Shown: positions 12,192 through 24,981, counted from the first letter of the stretch. The stretch: DNA of 64,000 nucleotides from Moniliella sp. 'wahieum' (GCA_003971905.1 RSEE01000089.1:124001-188000), one strand, 5' to 3'. Made by a program: numbers and translations. The notes: generated from the sequence alone by a model not told the origin.

Positions 12192-12659
12192 GGGTACGAT
12201 CGTGTGTGTCGCCGCGCCGCCATCCAGGTCGTGGTCCAGGTCGTGGTCCGATCGTCGAGGCGCTGCTGGCCTTTCAGCCCCGCTGTGGGACAGGTGGTGC
12301 AGCGGACCGAATTGCAATGGCGGAACTCGGAGTAGCCTGCGTCCTATCTAGGGAGCCGCTTACCAATATATACACGTTTCCTTTCTATACGCGTGTACAA
12401 GCCAGGCCATGCGATGCCATGGGGGGACGGCCTGGTGGGATCGCAGCCTCGTCTATCTGGTCTGTGTCGGGAAGGGCAAAGCGTGGGAGGCGAAGCTGGC
12501 TCAACCTGAGCGCTCAATATTCAATCAAGACATCTAACTAGTAACTCGAGACCAGGATGGTGCTCGTCGCTCTGGTCGCGAACTTAGGACGCGAACCAGA
12601 CACGCACGGCAACTTGGGGATCCATCCACATACGATCATGGATGGCCAATAGGACACGC
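12192..12659. other. GUP1 promoter and NUP98-96 3' flank
   Basis: This short tandem-orientation spacer lies between GUP1 and the NUP98-96 stop. A TATATATTGG-like motif on the minus strand near 12364-12374 sits about 175 bases upstream of the proposed GUP1 start. No other feature is seen. Confidence 0.5.
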
Positions 12660-15600
12660 TTAGGCCAGCGCCCCTACCAGCAGCGAACAGTAGTCGTTCG
12701 CCGCGGTCAACACCGCGTCGACACTGGGCGTAGGCTGGTGCTGCTCGACGGTGGCTGCGCCATCGAGGGCGGAAGCCGCCGCCAAGGACCAACTGGGGTC
12801 CACCTCGCCATCGTCGGGACCTTGCTCCCGTCCGTGCGTGTACCGGAAGAGAGCGCGCGACACAATACCCAACGACGCCATCACTGCCGAGCAAAGGAGA
12901 GGTTAGTTGGCCAATTCAAAGTCAAGTAAGCGAGAGCAAAACGTACTGTCGATTTTCGCCGCGTAGCGCGTCAGGGCACCAGGCGAGTTGTCCTCCTCGG
13001 GGGGAGCAGTACGGTAGGCACCACGTCGCCAGCTCCGAAATCCGCGAACAGGGCTTGGATGACCGAGTGCGCTGTCGTTGCCTCTTGCCGCCGGAAGGAG
13101 TGGAGGAGTGGAGTGAGCGACTGGGTTACTTCGACCCAATCAAGGTAAAGCTTGCCCCCCCAAGCCCAACCCGGACCTTCTCCTCGCCCGCTGCAGCTCC
13201 ACTTCAAGAAGGAACGGGTCAAACAGTTTCTTGAGCAAGTTCCGGTCGCCGCGCACAACGATCTCTGGGGCCAAATCACGCACCGCCACCGCATGAGCTT
13301 GCGCCAGATCGCGGGCCTCGAGAGCGTGCTCGTACACCCGCCAGAGATCGTCCTTGCCACGGGCCATGAAGGCACGTGCGAGTGCAAGCCATGACCGAGG
13401 CACCTTGAGTGTGGACACGATAACTCCTCTTGTTCCGAAGTGAGAAGATGAATCGAACGGGCGAGCAAATTTTTGATCGCTTGCGCCCGGCTCTCGGGCA
13501 ACTCCAAGTACAACAGCACAAATGCTGCCCATTGAAGGTGCCCGCCTCCTCAAGCTGGCTTGCTAGGTCGAGGGTCAAACGATCCGCCTTGGCACTGTTG
13601 TGGTCCATCACCACCAACTGCAGCTCCTCCTCACCCTGCACCACATTCTCCATCGGATCTTCTACCGGCGCCCCCTCGCGATCGGCAAAGTCACGGACAC
13701 CCAAAACGCGCGAGAGGAGGAGGTAGAGTTGCCAGAAAGGCGGTAGGATGCCGAGCTGGTGCTGTGTCCCGTAGGAAGAATGGCATCTTCGAGCAAGTAG
13801 TCCTGTTCGGATACACCTTGAGCAACTGATAGATGGTGTCCTTTGCGTACTTGTTCGATCGAGTGAGCTCCTTGGCTTTGGACGAAGGGAAGCTCGTCTC
13901 ATCCGCCAAGTAAGGCGGCAAAGGCGGGGGAGCAAGCATCGAGGTCACGGCGTCGTCGAACGTGCTTACAGCCTTCTGCAGTGGCTCCTCAGCAAGCGTA
14001 CCATACCAAAGATGGAGGCCAAAGGCACGCTTCCAGTCAAGCGAGTCGGCCAGATGCATCTCGGCCACTTTATCCCCCGAGGCAGCGCCCCCTGCAGCCT
14101 CCGAGGGTAACGTTGCCTGCCAGGAGTTCGTAGAGTTTGCGCATATCCTCACTCAACAGCGAATAAATCCCCTCATCTCTCCACGTGCTGAGCTGGTCCA
14201 ACATGTCTTCCCTTGTCCCCTTATCTCCAGGCAGCTGGGCCAGAAGAGTGGCAAGATGAAAGTCGTTGGCCCCCATGGCGGCTAGTGTGGCCTTCTCCAC
14301 ATCATGACTGGTCAGGTGGGAGAAGATGGCGGCCTCAACCCTTTCCTGGGCTTGGAAGCCACGCGCGTTGGCATCGGCACTAGGAGTGACTGCCGTCTTG
14401 AGCCACTGCGATAGGGCAGCCTTCCGGCGCAGGTCGGTCGCCTGCTGGCGAAGAGCGGGGGGCGCCGTGTCGGGGAGGCCGAGCTCCAAATCATCAAACA
14501 AGGCACTTCCCAAACGCCAAATGTGTGCTTCTTGCCGGTGATCGCCAGTCTCGAAAAGGGAAGCATAGTCGCGAAGCGCAAATCATTTTGCGGCAGAGCG
14601 CGTGGCACCCCATCCTCAGGAACGAATTCGATCGTCGTGTGTTCCAACTGGGCCTCCAACATTTTGAGAGATAGCTCATCCTCAGCGGGAGGCAACGTAA
14701 GGACTTTCACCTGGGACGCCGTCACGATGTCCACATCCTTCTGCGCACCCACCCGAACAAACAGGTTGGGGAACCCGAATCCGGGACGGAAGCTACCCGT
14801 AAAAGCAACGACAGGATCAGTCCACGTTCCCTCGGCACCAGCAGGACAGACTTGTCCATCGACGTTTTATAAACTTGATCCGTGGCTGGGTCGTCAACGT
14901 CGACTTGGCCCCAAAGTTGGCGCGGGCGGTCGAAGGGACCAAGGCGGGAGGGAGACTCCCCTCCCGAACGCTACTCTCACGTACAGAATGACTGCGCACA
15001 GATCCAACAGCTGGAGCAGGACTGATGCCACGGGGGCCAAAGGTGCAGCCACGGGGCGGACGAGGTCGTGGGAGGACCATTGCGGAAGACACTCGATTGG
15101 AACAACAATGTTGGCTCTTCAGCCGGTGTAGCCGACACTTGCCGTCCAACCCGCGGCGGGGGACGCTGCTCGTCCAAATCGCCAAGAAGCTGGCTTGCAT
15201 GACCTGCATTCGGCGAGGCTCGACATGCATCGCTTCAGCGAAGGAGACAGGTCCTGAAGTAGAAGGCGGAATGATAGCGTCCTCCTCTTCCTCTTCTTCT
15301 AGCTCTTCATCGTCCATCACATCGTCCTCGCTCTCGGCGGTAGCGGCGCTCGTAAGAGCCTGTGACCGAGCGCCGGCAGCCACAGGCTTAGAAAAAGAGT
15401 GAGACGGGGCCGTGTTGTTACGCCGCAGCTTCCTCCTCTGCATCATCGTCCGAATCGTCATCAAGGGCATAGCGGAGAAGTGCTCCACCTGGAACGACCA
15501 TGTGCCCGTTTCCGGCTCAAAGCTGACAAACTTTTCGCTGCGAGACTGGAGGCGAACAAGATGCTGCTTGTAACGGGGGTGGTTCGGGTCCTTGATCGAG

Positions 15601-18600
15601 CCTTGGTCGACTTGTCCGTAGCCCAGCAGCGCTCTAGCGAGACGGTGGCTGGCTCGTTGAGACCTGATCCTGGCGGCTGCGAAGGCCGGGCAAATAGCCC
15701 GGAAGCAGCCCATCATTCGACATCAAATCATCGTCATCCGGATAGACGATTACCTCTTTCAGTCGAATCAGGACAATCCCTCCGGCAATCTCGTTAAGGT
15801 CGTTGACAGTTGTCAGGTCAACAGGCTTGTCGAAGTGCACTTCACCAAACCCGGTACGGCCGACGACAAAGTTGGACACTGAGGTCAACTCGGCATGCGC
15901 CCATGTCCGCAGCTCCGAGACGGGAGGCCGCATGTAATAACCCAGGGGCAATTCTGACTCGAGCGCGCTCGTGTCGGCGGGGGCAGGGGGAGGTGGCATC
16001 GGAGCTGTAGCGGCCGAGAGGCGCGGCAGGGCCGAAGCGGCACGAAGGTTCGGCTCGAAGCGGCGACGCAGAGGCGTGTCGTCCAGGCTGGCATTCGAAT
16101 TAAACGTGTCGTCGCCAAGCGCCGGTGGCGCGCGATGGCGGACGGACGTTTCGAGCGCAGGGCTAAACAGCCTGGCTGCCGAACCTCCTAGCGGACGGTT
16201 GCTTGAGCGGTCCTCTGCCTGAGCAGTGGCGGCGCGGGTACTGCGCAAAGCGCCGATACGGGAGAAGCTCGAGTTGCTGACATCGACCGAGTCGTCCAAA
16301 ACAAGACGCTTGACACTGGGCTTGGGGACAAATGCCTGTGGGGACAACGCTTGCTCATCGCTCAAGCCACGGAAAAGGCTCGGCCGGCGCTGCTCAGACG
16401 GGAGAAGCTCGTGTTCCATCGCCCAAAGGCGTGCCTTCCCGACCGCGTGACATGGACAGACCGGGAGTGCTACCCCGCAGGCGCGTGATACTCGTCTGGT
16501 TACGGGGAGACGAGAAGACGCTGGGAACAAGGGGGCTTCTTGGCCGACTTGGGCGCCACATTGAATGGAATGACAGGCTGCTTGTTGTTCAGGTCGGCAA
16601 CCGAGAGAGAGGAGCCAAAGAGAGCATCGTACCGTACGGGTTGGACATCAAGCTGGGAGGAGCCTGGGTCTGAGGACTGCTGCAACTGGCTAAAGGCCGG
16701 GCCCTGCGAAGTGCCCAAGGTTGATTGTTGGCCAAACAGACCTCCACCAGTCCCTGTGTTGGCGGCACCACCACCCATAGTCGAGGTGCCTAGTCCACCC
16801 GTCTGGCCAAAGCCCGTAGTGCCTCCGGGTTTGCTTCCAAACAGGCCAGTACCGAGACCGGTTGTTGTTGGTTGTTCTGACCAAAGAGTCCTCCGGTGGC
16901 AATGCCAGTGTTGGCCTGGGTCTGGTTCGTGTTACCGAAGAGGCCGCCACCCGTGGTCCAAAGCCTGGCTTTGCCGCGTTGGCATTGGTGTTACCGAACA
17001 GTCCACCTCCCGTGTTGGTGAGGTAGTAGTATTGCCAAACAGACCACCACCCGTGGCGGGCTTGGCCTGTTGGCCAAAGAGGCCACCACCTGCAGGCTCA
17101 GGGGGCTTGGCACCAAATAGACCTCCCGTCTGGCCAGCAGGCTGAGCTTGGTTGGCAGTATTGGTGTTGCCGAACAAACCCCACCTGTTGGCTGTATTGT
17201 TTGACCGAAGAGACCTCCGCCCGTCGCGCCCGCTTGACCTTGGTTGGCACCAAACGTATTGCCGGTATTGCCAAAGAGGCCGCCTCCAGTCGGGTTCGTC
17301 TGATTGTTGGTGTTGCCAAACAACCCGTGCCAGTTTGGCCTGTAGCACCAGAGGTGCCCCCAAACCCAAAAGCTGGTTATTGGCTTGGTATTGTTGGTGG
17401 CTCCAAAGCCGCCGAAGCCAGTGGTGCCCGTCGTCCCCGTGTTGGCGGCAGGAGTGTTCCCAAAGAGCCCCGTTCCAGCGGGCTTATTTGTCCAACAGGC
17501 CGCCGCCAGTGTTGCCTGCGCCAAAGGTTGTTTTGCTGTTGTTGAGGTTGCTGACCGAAGCCAAAGCCAGTAGACGGTTGTTGTTGCTGTTGTTGCTGCA
17601 TATTTTGCTGGCCAAAAGTGCCACCGCCACCAAACAGTCCACCACCCGTGTTGGTGCCGGTGGCAGTGTTGCCGGTTTGACCAAAACCACCAAAGCCTGT
17701 GCCGGTGCTGGTTCCCGTGTTAGCCGCACCCGTGTTGCCAAAGCCAAACCCGGTCGTGGTGGTTTCGTCGCGCACCAAACAACCCACCGCCTGTGCAGCT
17801 TTCGTACTGGTCTGACCAAAGAGGCCGGTCCCGGTGGCGGGCTTGGCTGCTGGCCAAAGAGGCCAGTACCCGTATGCCAGCCGTATTGCCGCACCGCCAA
17901 ATACGCCCCCGCCGGTATTGGCAGTTGTGCCGGTGTTGCCAAACAGGTTGGTCCAGTGTTGGCCGGATTGCTCTGGCCAAATAGCCCCCCGTTGCTGGTT
18001 GGTTGGCTTGGCCCATAGTGTTTTGAGCGCCGCCAAAACCACCAAAGCCCGTGGTCGAGGCAGTGCCGGCTGCGCCGGGTGCTCCGGGGCCCGTCTGGCC
18101 CGTCTTGCGGCCCTGTAAATAGTCTTGAACTCGCAGTTCCTCAAGACTGGCTTTTTGGTAAGCGGGCATGCAGGTGATGCTCGTGTAGACCAGGTTGGAA
18201 GGATTGCCGTGGGCGTCTTTCTCTTGGATCTTTGTCGGTTCGTAGGGGGGCGCGAGGGTGCCTGTCGAAGGCACGGGCTGGCTGGAGGTCGTGCTCATCG
18301 CCCCAAACCCGGACGGAGTAGCGGCCGTGTTGCCAAACAGGCCCGTTCCAGCTGGCTTGGCTCCGAATGCATTGCCGCCTCCAAAAGTGCTTGTCTGAGG
18401 TTGCGCTGCGCCTGGACATACAAAGAGTCAGTGTGAGTCATACACAAGCCGAAAGCGGGCGACGTACCAAAGCCTCCGAGACGCACCGGTTGCAGGGGCA
18501 GCCGTGCTGAACCAAATCCGCCAAAGCCGGTGGTTACAGGCTTAGCAGCGGAGCCAAAGAGCCCAGTACCGGTTGTGCCGGCGGCCGGCTGCTGGGCCGC

Positions 18601-18906
18601 CTGGCCAAAGCCAAAACCAGTGCCAGTGGGGGCTGGGTTCGCTGCGCCAAAGATGCCGCCGCCAGCGGGGGGTTGGCAGCGGCGCCAAAGCCGCCAGTGG
18701 CGGGCTGGGCGGGCTGTCCAAAGCCTGGGGAAGGGTCAGCGGCGCACGCGCGGAGGGGGGATGGGCGTACCACCAAAGCCGGTCTGTGCGGGCTGCTGCT
18801 GCTGGGCGGGTTGGCCGAAGACGCCGGTGGCGGGCTGCTGCTGCTGCTGCTGGGTGTTGTTGGGGTTGGCGGCGCCAAAGCCGCCGAAGCCTCCGCCGCC
18901 AAACAT
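12660..18906 (-). CDS. NUP98-NUP96 nucleoporin precursor
   Basis: Precursor of two nuclear-pore proteins (yeast Nup145, fission yeast Nup189). The N terminus MFGGGGFGGFG and a Gln tract lead into GLFG/FG repeats (about 16560-18770). These are interrupted by a GLEBS-type motif at 18104-18187 (ITCMPAYQKASLEELR), the Gle2/Rae1-binding element. A charged linker follows, then the autoproteolytic domain (15474-15940, GYYMRPPVSELRTWAHAEL to VEHFS). The cleavage site HFS is at 15474-15482. Past it lie an acidic stretch and the helical NUP96 part, with WKRAFGLHLWYG near 14030. Introns are 18725-18770, 18412-18467 and 12884-12946; the last joins AAKID to MMASLG. Many frame changes occur, including one directly after HFS. 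Confidence 0.93.
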
Positions 18907-19463
18907 GATGGACGTGGAGGGGAGTGTGGGGGAAGGGGTCCAGGCGCAGGCAGGCGGGCGGGGGGGGGCGTGCGCTGGGAGAGGCGGTGGTGGGCGAGAG
19001 AGCTCGGGAGCAGCGGCGCGCCGGGAGGGTGGCTGCCGCACGACTGCTTCCTGCCGCCCGGCCTGTTCCGCACAGCAGCGCCGCACGGGGGCACTGCCGC
19101 CCAACCCTACTGCTGCGTTGCGATTTTTCTACGCACTGCATTCTGTCGCCAGCGCCTGCCCGCCCCCTGAGCCATCACCGGCACATCACACCCAGCCTGC
19201 GAGGGGGTCCATGTGCTGGCCACATGTCACATGTGATGTTGGGACAGGATGCATGGCGTCATGCACATGTCCATGTCACATGTCATGTATGATGGTCCTG
19301 CCACAGGCTGCTGCTGCTCGGGCCGTTGCCACTGGGCACACCCCCCCCCCCCCAGCGCTCACTTGATATATGCCCACGACGCCCCTATCTCGCCCTCCAC
19401 CGCCAGCCCCACCGCTACTTGCACGTCCTTCCCACTCGCTTCCGTCCCACCACCGCATCCCAC
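18907..19463. promoter_or_regulatory. Divergent promoter, NUP98-96 / POLD4
   Basis: This 557-base spacer separates two genes transcribed outward. It has GC-rich DNA on the NUP side, CACATGTGATG and CATGTCATG-type palindromic words at 19215-19295, a C13 run at 19341-19353 and TTGATATATGCC at about 19363. No open frame here is convincing. Confidence 0.5.
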
Positions 19464-20382
19464 ATGCCGCCCCCGCGCAAGACGCAGCCTGCCATCCAGC
19501 AGATGCTGTTCCCAGCCGCTCGCCCCACGCACAAGGCCCGATCTGCCCCTCGCGCCCAACAGCACCACGGCAAGAGCAAGAGCAAGAGCACGACACGAAC
19601 AAAAGCAAGGCTCATGCCCTTGCACCCTCCCCGCCCGCCTCTTCCCTTCCCAGCGAGGTAGACTCTCCGCTCCGCCGCAGGTGGAGGCCATCAGCAGCGA
19701 TGCCGACGAGGACGAGGAGGAGTACCCAGATGAGGAACCAGAACCGAGCAGTGGTGGAACGCCTGCCTCTCCTGCCTCTCCTTCCTCTCCTTCCTCGTCT
19801 GTCTGTCTTGCTAGCTAAATCGCAGCCCAGCCAGCCTGGACGTATTCCCAATGCACACTCGCCGAAGCGCATGGCAGCATGGAAACCGTCAGTCGCCCAA
19901 TTGCACGATACGGCCAAATTGCCCGAACTGCATGTGGACGATCCGGCATTCGATGCGTACTGGAACGTAGCCAAGGCCAAGCTACGCTACACGCAAGTCA
20001 AACCTGGTATGTCCCCTACTTTTTGGCCACCTCGCATGCGTTTTCACTGACCCGGATCCTAGTTCATGTCGAAGGGGAGAATCGCGTGCAGATTATGCTG
20101 CGAGTGTTTGACCTGGATCCTCAGTGAGCACCAACCCGCCTCATTATCTCTCTATGTATATTACTGGCTTGAAGCACTGACTCTTTCTCTAGGTACGGGC
20201 CATCAAAAGGCATGACTAGGCTGGCGCGGTGGAGGCGGGCTCAAGCGCTGGGGCTCGATCCGCCCGATGGGGTACGTGCGATGCTGGAGACAAAGCAAGG
20301 CCAGTTGGAGCTGAACCGATCCGTTCTCGAGATATATCTTCTAAGATTATTCTATGAATCCGCGAATCAATCAATGTTGTAA
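19464..20382 (+). CDS. DNA polymerase delta subunit 4 (POLD4/Cdm1-like)
   Basis: Small accessory subunit of replicative DNA polymerase delta in the nucleus. The family core is clear at the C terminus: IMLRVFDLDPQ, then YGPSKGMTRLARWRRAQALG and LDPP, matching the FDL...YGP..G..R..RW.RA..LGL.PP pattern. The N terminus (MPPPRKTQPAIQQMLF) contains a degenerate PCNA-interaction-like QxxI motif; that role is inferred. Introns are 20007-20062 (GTATGT...CTGAC...CCTAG) and 20124-20192 (GTGAGC...CTGAC...TCTAG); both phases fit exactly. Frame changes at about 19660 and 19770 need correction. The stop TAA is 63 bases from the convergent CWF19 stop. It is divergent from NUP98-96. Confidence 0.85.
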
Positions 20383-20445
20383 CTGGGCATACATATATGT
20401 GAAGGGATACAGAGGTACTTTGCAACGAATACAGCCAAGCGTCAT

Positions 20446-23107
20446 TCATGATTGGTTCAGCATTTTGGTCCAATCGAACGGTGCCCACACCCCAGCAAAC
20501 GTATCCTGTCGTGCCTTGTGTGCCTTGTAGTCCAACTTGCGAGGGCGGCGCCAAAGCCGGGGCTCGCGATCCAACAAAGTACCCAGCAACTGCGCTGCAA
20601 AGTTGCCCGGGAAGGCGGCGCGTTCCAGGCCCATAACCCCATCTTTTTGCTCTTCGTCATTGTTCTCACTCGCGATCCACGTCGGGGGCCTCGATCACGT
20701 GGCCCATACCGCTCGTGCCACGGTAGTCAATAGAACAGCAAAGTAGGGCAAGTTGGGCACTAGGCTGCGGCGCATGGGTCGGTCCGGTGTGAAGGGATGA
20801 TCTTGCGGTGCTGACTCCATTCATCACCCGTTTGAGCAAGCTCTTCGCGAAAGTAGGCAGGAAGGTCGTCGGCCAAGTCTTGTGGCACCCCCACACACTC
20901 GAGGTAGGTATGCTTGTGCCAGCGGAGATTAAGCACCGTCTCATAAAACACCATCTTTTCCTTACGTGTGTGGGCGAGTTGTATGAGACACTTCATAAAG
21001 TTCTGCAAACCATGTTAGTTGGGAGCACGGCGCGCCTGGCAAACAAAGGAATAACGTACCTTGATCTCGTCCCATGAATCGTCGTCAAGCTCGAGCAGGC
21101 TCAAGGTATGATCGATGGGCACAACGAGGGCATGGATCGGGGCCAAGCTCTCCCGGAGAGGTAGAGTGAGGTATGTGCGGGTCCCCGAGCTAATAGGATC
21201 CGTCTCCTCCTTTTTATGGGACGAAGACGAGTCGGCTTGGTCCAGACAATAAGGGCACTCGTCCAACGCTTTCTTCACCCGGGCAAAGTCTTGGATGGCA
21301 AAGTTGCGCTTGAATAGTGCACTCTTTTCCCTCCGCACGGCCAGTCGATCGACATTGTCATCCATATAGTCCGCATCCGCGTGGAAGGCAGCGTCACGGG
21401 AGATGCTCTGAGCAAGCATGGCATCGGCACCTTGATCGGGCCCACCCTGGAACCGTTCGGCACGAAGCAGGTCGGCAAGAGTCTCACTTCCCTCCTGGGC
21501 GTTGTAAGCCACAATCTCGCCCGTCTTGGGATCACGCACTGGCAGTAACTGTAGATAAACCAGGTCAGCACATTGAAAAAAGTAGAGTGAAAGGTACTCA
21601 CATCCTTGGCCTTTTTGCGCCGGTTCCCTGGGAGCACCTGCTCCTCCCTTGCGATGTTGGCGTGCCAACGTCATACAAGCGCCCTTGCCCATCAAGAGTA
21701 GGAAGTACCCTCAACTCGACCTGCTCGTTCGGATGTTCTTCATCCTCATGCTGGTGCCCCTCTTGATGAAGAGAAAGCCGCTCATCACCCCTGTCCCCGC
21801 CTTCTTGGGCCCCAGGTTCGGACCCGGCACACGCTGCTTCATATTGCTCCCGCAACTGTGCGGCATTGGGTTGGTTCATCATTTCGGCCTTCATCACTTT
21901 AGCACGCAACTTGTTGAGTTCCGTTGGGGAAAGACGGGACATTTTTTGTCCTTGAGGCAAGGAAGTACCCGCTCGTGTGGGAGCCACCGGTGCAAATACA
22001 GATGGGATCGGGGTGGACGCTTGTGGGCGGGAAGTCAGGCGTTCTTGACTCGATCCCCGGCTGGGAGCGTTGTCCACCCCAGCACTACTGGGGGCTGGAC
22101 TCTGGGTGTGGAGTACGCGATCGTAGAAGACTCGAAGAGCCCGGCTTACGAAGAGGCCAGGGCGTTGGAAGCCAACGGGTGGGGTGCCCGTACGAGGAAG
22201 AGACATCATGAACCATGATCCCCGTGGTAGGGGCGTTGCTGCGCGGCAGATCGCGACTGTTGCCCGGGGGCTGAACAGTCTTGTCTCCATCCAGCCAGCG
22301 TTTCTCAGCCCTACCCATTCGAAGGCGGCCAGGCCATTGTACTGTTCCAGGGCAACCTCCTCTACAGGCCGTCCTTCCTCCTTAGCCCGCTCAAGCACCC
22401 GACGAAGTTTAACCATGCGCCACTTGTACCCTGGTCCCCCAAATTGAGCCTCCTCCTCCTTAGGAGCGGACGCGGAGTACTCTTCGAGTGACTTTCCCTC
22501 CTTAAACTGAAGGTTGATTTCCCTCTCGGACACGTGAAGCTTTCCTGCAGCCGAATCTGCAGCTGCCTTGGCCTTCTCCTGCAGCCGCACAGGCTTTTCC
22601 TTTGCTTTGCCCAAGGACGAGAAAAAATCCATCTCGTCCCCAGCGCCATCGTTTCCCGATCGTTCGTGGGGGAAGCATCCAGTCGTCCCGCTTCAGGCCT
22701 GTTGTTGTACTGTCTTCCGTAGTACGGATGCTGGCAGCAGCTGCATTCTGATTGGGTCGATCTGGATTAGCCTACAGCAGCGAGGAAGGACAGTTAAACG
22801 CACGGGTTCCTCAGACGTGGGCTGTTCATCCTGGCGCCTCCTCTTGCTGGAGGAGGACTGGTGGGGATCTGGAGACCGATGGCGACGGGACGGTCGACTG
22901 CGGCTGCTGTGCCCATGCCCATGCTCGCGCTCGTCGTGGGGACGGCGACTGGAGCTGTGGCGATGGCTGGAGCTGGAGCTGTGGCGGTGGCTGTGGGAGT
23001 GGGAGTCGCTGGATCCGGTGGTGTGGTGGCGGTCATGGCGGTGGCGGTGCGATCGCGTGGAGCCGTGGTCGCGGGAGCGCTTTCGCGCGCTCGTCGTCGT
23101 CACTCAT
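20446..23107 (-). CDS. CWF19-like spliceosome factor
   Basis: Homologue of Cwf19/Drn1, which works with the lariat debranching enzyme in late splicing. The N terminus starts MSDDDERA and is rich in Ser, His and Arg (about 22840-23090). A DWML motif follows, then DFFSSLGKAKEKP and LHVSEREINLQFKEGKSLEE. The signature VLPTLDGQGRLYDVGTPT leads to DPKTGEIVAYNA and DADYMDDNVDRLA. The CwfJ C-terminal part shows CPYC, HALVVPIDHTLSLLELDDD, ETVLNLRWHKHTYLECV and DLPAYFREELAQTGDEWSQH. A very short intron at about 22772-22808 joins EEP to ANPDRPNQNAA. Other introns lie near 21003-21060 and 21550-21600. Several single-base frame changes occur, one just after the start. Confidence 0.9.
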
Positions 23108-23574
23108 GATGGTGGCGGGGCGGGGGGCAGGACCCGGCAGCGCCTGGAGCGCAGGGGCGGAATGGGCGGCTGGGGGCGGGGAACAGGCGGGGCGCGGGGG
23201 AGAGCGGGCGAGGATGGAGAATGTGTCAGCGGTCATTGGCAGTGCGCGTCATGCATCGTGCATGCTGCGTTGACGTGGCGAAGACAACACCTGCGCTTTG
23301 GGATCGTCACGCGCCAGCGTCATGCATCATGCGTCTGCCTCCGACATTCGACGGGAGAACGCGGCGTAGGACGCCGCACGGGGGCAGTGGAGGCGAGGGG
23401 TGGCCAGGTGCAGCGCAGCAACAGACGAGCGCAGCGCCAGAGGCCGTATTTTTTTCTCGCCTGCGCCCGCCCGACTTGGGGCGACCGCAGGGCAGCACGC
23501 CCAACGGAGGCGCGGGGACGCGGCACCTCTTCCTCCTGGCCACCATCCCCCCCCCCCCCCCCCCACACACCGCC
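23108..23574. promoter_or_regulatory. Divergent promoter, CWF19 / DNAJ
   Basis: This 467-base spacer lies between two outward-facing genes. It carries two GTCATGCATC-type elements (about 23247 and 23318) and an 18-base C run at 23547-23564 that ends 10 bases before the DNAJ ATG. No TATA box is obvious. Confidence 0.5.
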
Positions 23575-24981
23575 ATGGCTGCTCCCGACGCTGCTGCTGC
23601 CAAGGACAAGGGTCCTGCCAACATCAACCGCGATGGCTTTAAGGTTGCCGACATGGAGTACTACGATCTCCTGGGCGTCCGCGCCAACGCAACCGACCTC
23701 GAGCTGAAGAAGGCTTATCGCAAGGCAGCCATCAAGAACCACCCTGACAAGGGGGTGATGAAGAGACGTTCAAGGTAATTGGAGAAGCATACCGTGTCCT
23801 GTCCGACAACAACCTGCGTGCCGACTACGACAAGTACGGCAAGAAGAAGCCGACAGACGAGGTGGGCATCCACGAGGCCACCGAGATGGTACGTAGATCT
23901 TCTTGGGCTGCACATGATTTTGCGGCGCACTGACACTAGGACTAGTTTGGCAACTTGTTTGGAGGTGAGGCGTTTGTCGACTACATTGGCGAGTTGTCCA
24001 TGTTTAAGAACATGACCAAGTCGGCCGAGATCATGATGACCGAGAGGAGCGCGAGGGGCCGCCGCCGCCCTCCGCGGGGATGCAGACAAGGAAAAGGAAA
24101 AGGAGAAGGAAAGGTTGCTGGCTCTGAGGCTCCCTCCGATTCAACAAATGTGTCTGAGTCTGACCCTGATAAGAAGGAGAAGGAGAGGAGAGGAAAAAAG
24201 GAAAAGGCGCGCAAGGGCCTTACCCCTGAGCAGAAAGCCAAGCTCGAGGAGCTGGACAAGGAACGCGAAGCCGATCAGGAAAACGGATTGCAGACTTGAC
24301 CGAGAAGCTGAAGGGGCGGATCCGTCTTTTCGTTGAGGCCAAGCATCCGGGTGACAAGGATGACCCCGAGACTCAATTGTTTGAGAAGAAGATGCGCGAG
24401 GAGGCTGAGGATCTCAAGCTGGAGTCGTTCGTGTTGAGCTGCTCCATGCGATTGGTAGTGTCTACCTGACCAAGAGCAGCATTTGGATCAAGACACAAGA
24501 ACAACTTTTTGGGTGTTGTCGGCTTTTCAGTAAGCTCAAGGAGAAGGGCTCTGTGGCGAAGGAGACTTGGGGCCTGCTCGGTTCGGCTGTAAGTGCTCAG
24601 ATGAGCATGGAGGACATGGCGCAGGCGCGGAGAGCAAGAGAAGGGTGACATTCCCGAAGACGAGATGCGTCAGCTGGAAGAGAGATGAACGGAAAGATGC
24701 TCCTGGCGACGTGGAAGACGACCAAGTGGGAGATTAGCGGGGTGCTCCGGAAGGTCCTGGATCGCGTTCTGAACGAAGAGAAAGTGGCAAGAAGACGCTC
24801 TGAAACCGGGCCAAGGCGATTGCGTTCATTGGGGCCATTTACAAGCAAGTCCAACCGGAACCCTAACGACGAGCAACGCGAGCTCGAGCGTCTCATGGCC
24901 AATGCCCAGAGTAAGAAGCACAAGAAGAAGTCACACTCGGTGCACCAAGTGAACCCCTCTCAGCCTGCTGCCTCCGAGTAA
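23575..24981 (+). CDS. DnaJ / DnaJ-X domain co-chaperone (Caj1/Djp1-like)
   Basis: Type III J-domain co-chaperone for Hsp70. The J domain reads [20 protein letters not shown], then the catalytic HPD in NHPDKG, then [20 protein letters not shown]. Next come [20 protein letters not shown], a Lys/Glu-rich charged linker and a DnaJ-X domain ([50 protein letters not shown]). The end is [12 protein letters not shown]...PAASE. The intron 23889-23945 (donor GTACGT, acceptor CTAG) is in phase. Frame changes occur at about 23750, 24060, 24290, 24440 and 24780. In yeast the closest proteins are Caj1 and Djp1, the latter involved in peroxisomal import; which one applies is undecided. The preceding C18 run probably lies in the 5' leader. 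Confidence 0.88.

Noticed and set aside
16500-18120. Programmed ribosomal frameshifting as the reason for FG repeats in several frames
   Set aside because: Breaks are too many, have no shared slippery site or downstream structure, and occur alike in unrelated genes. Assembly error explains them better.
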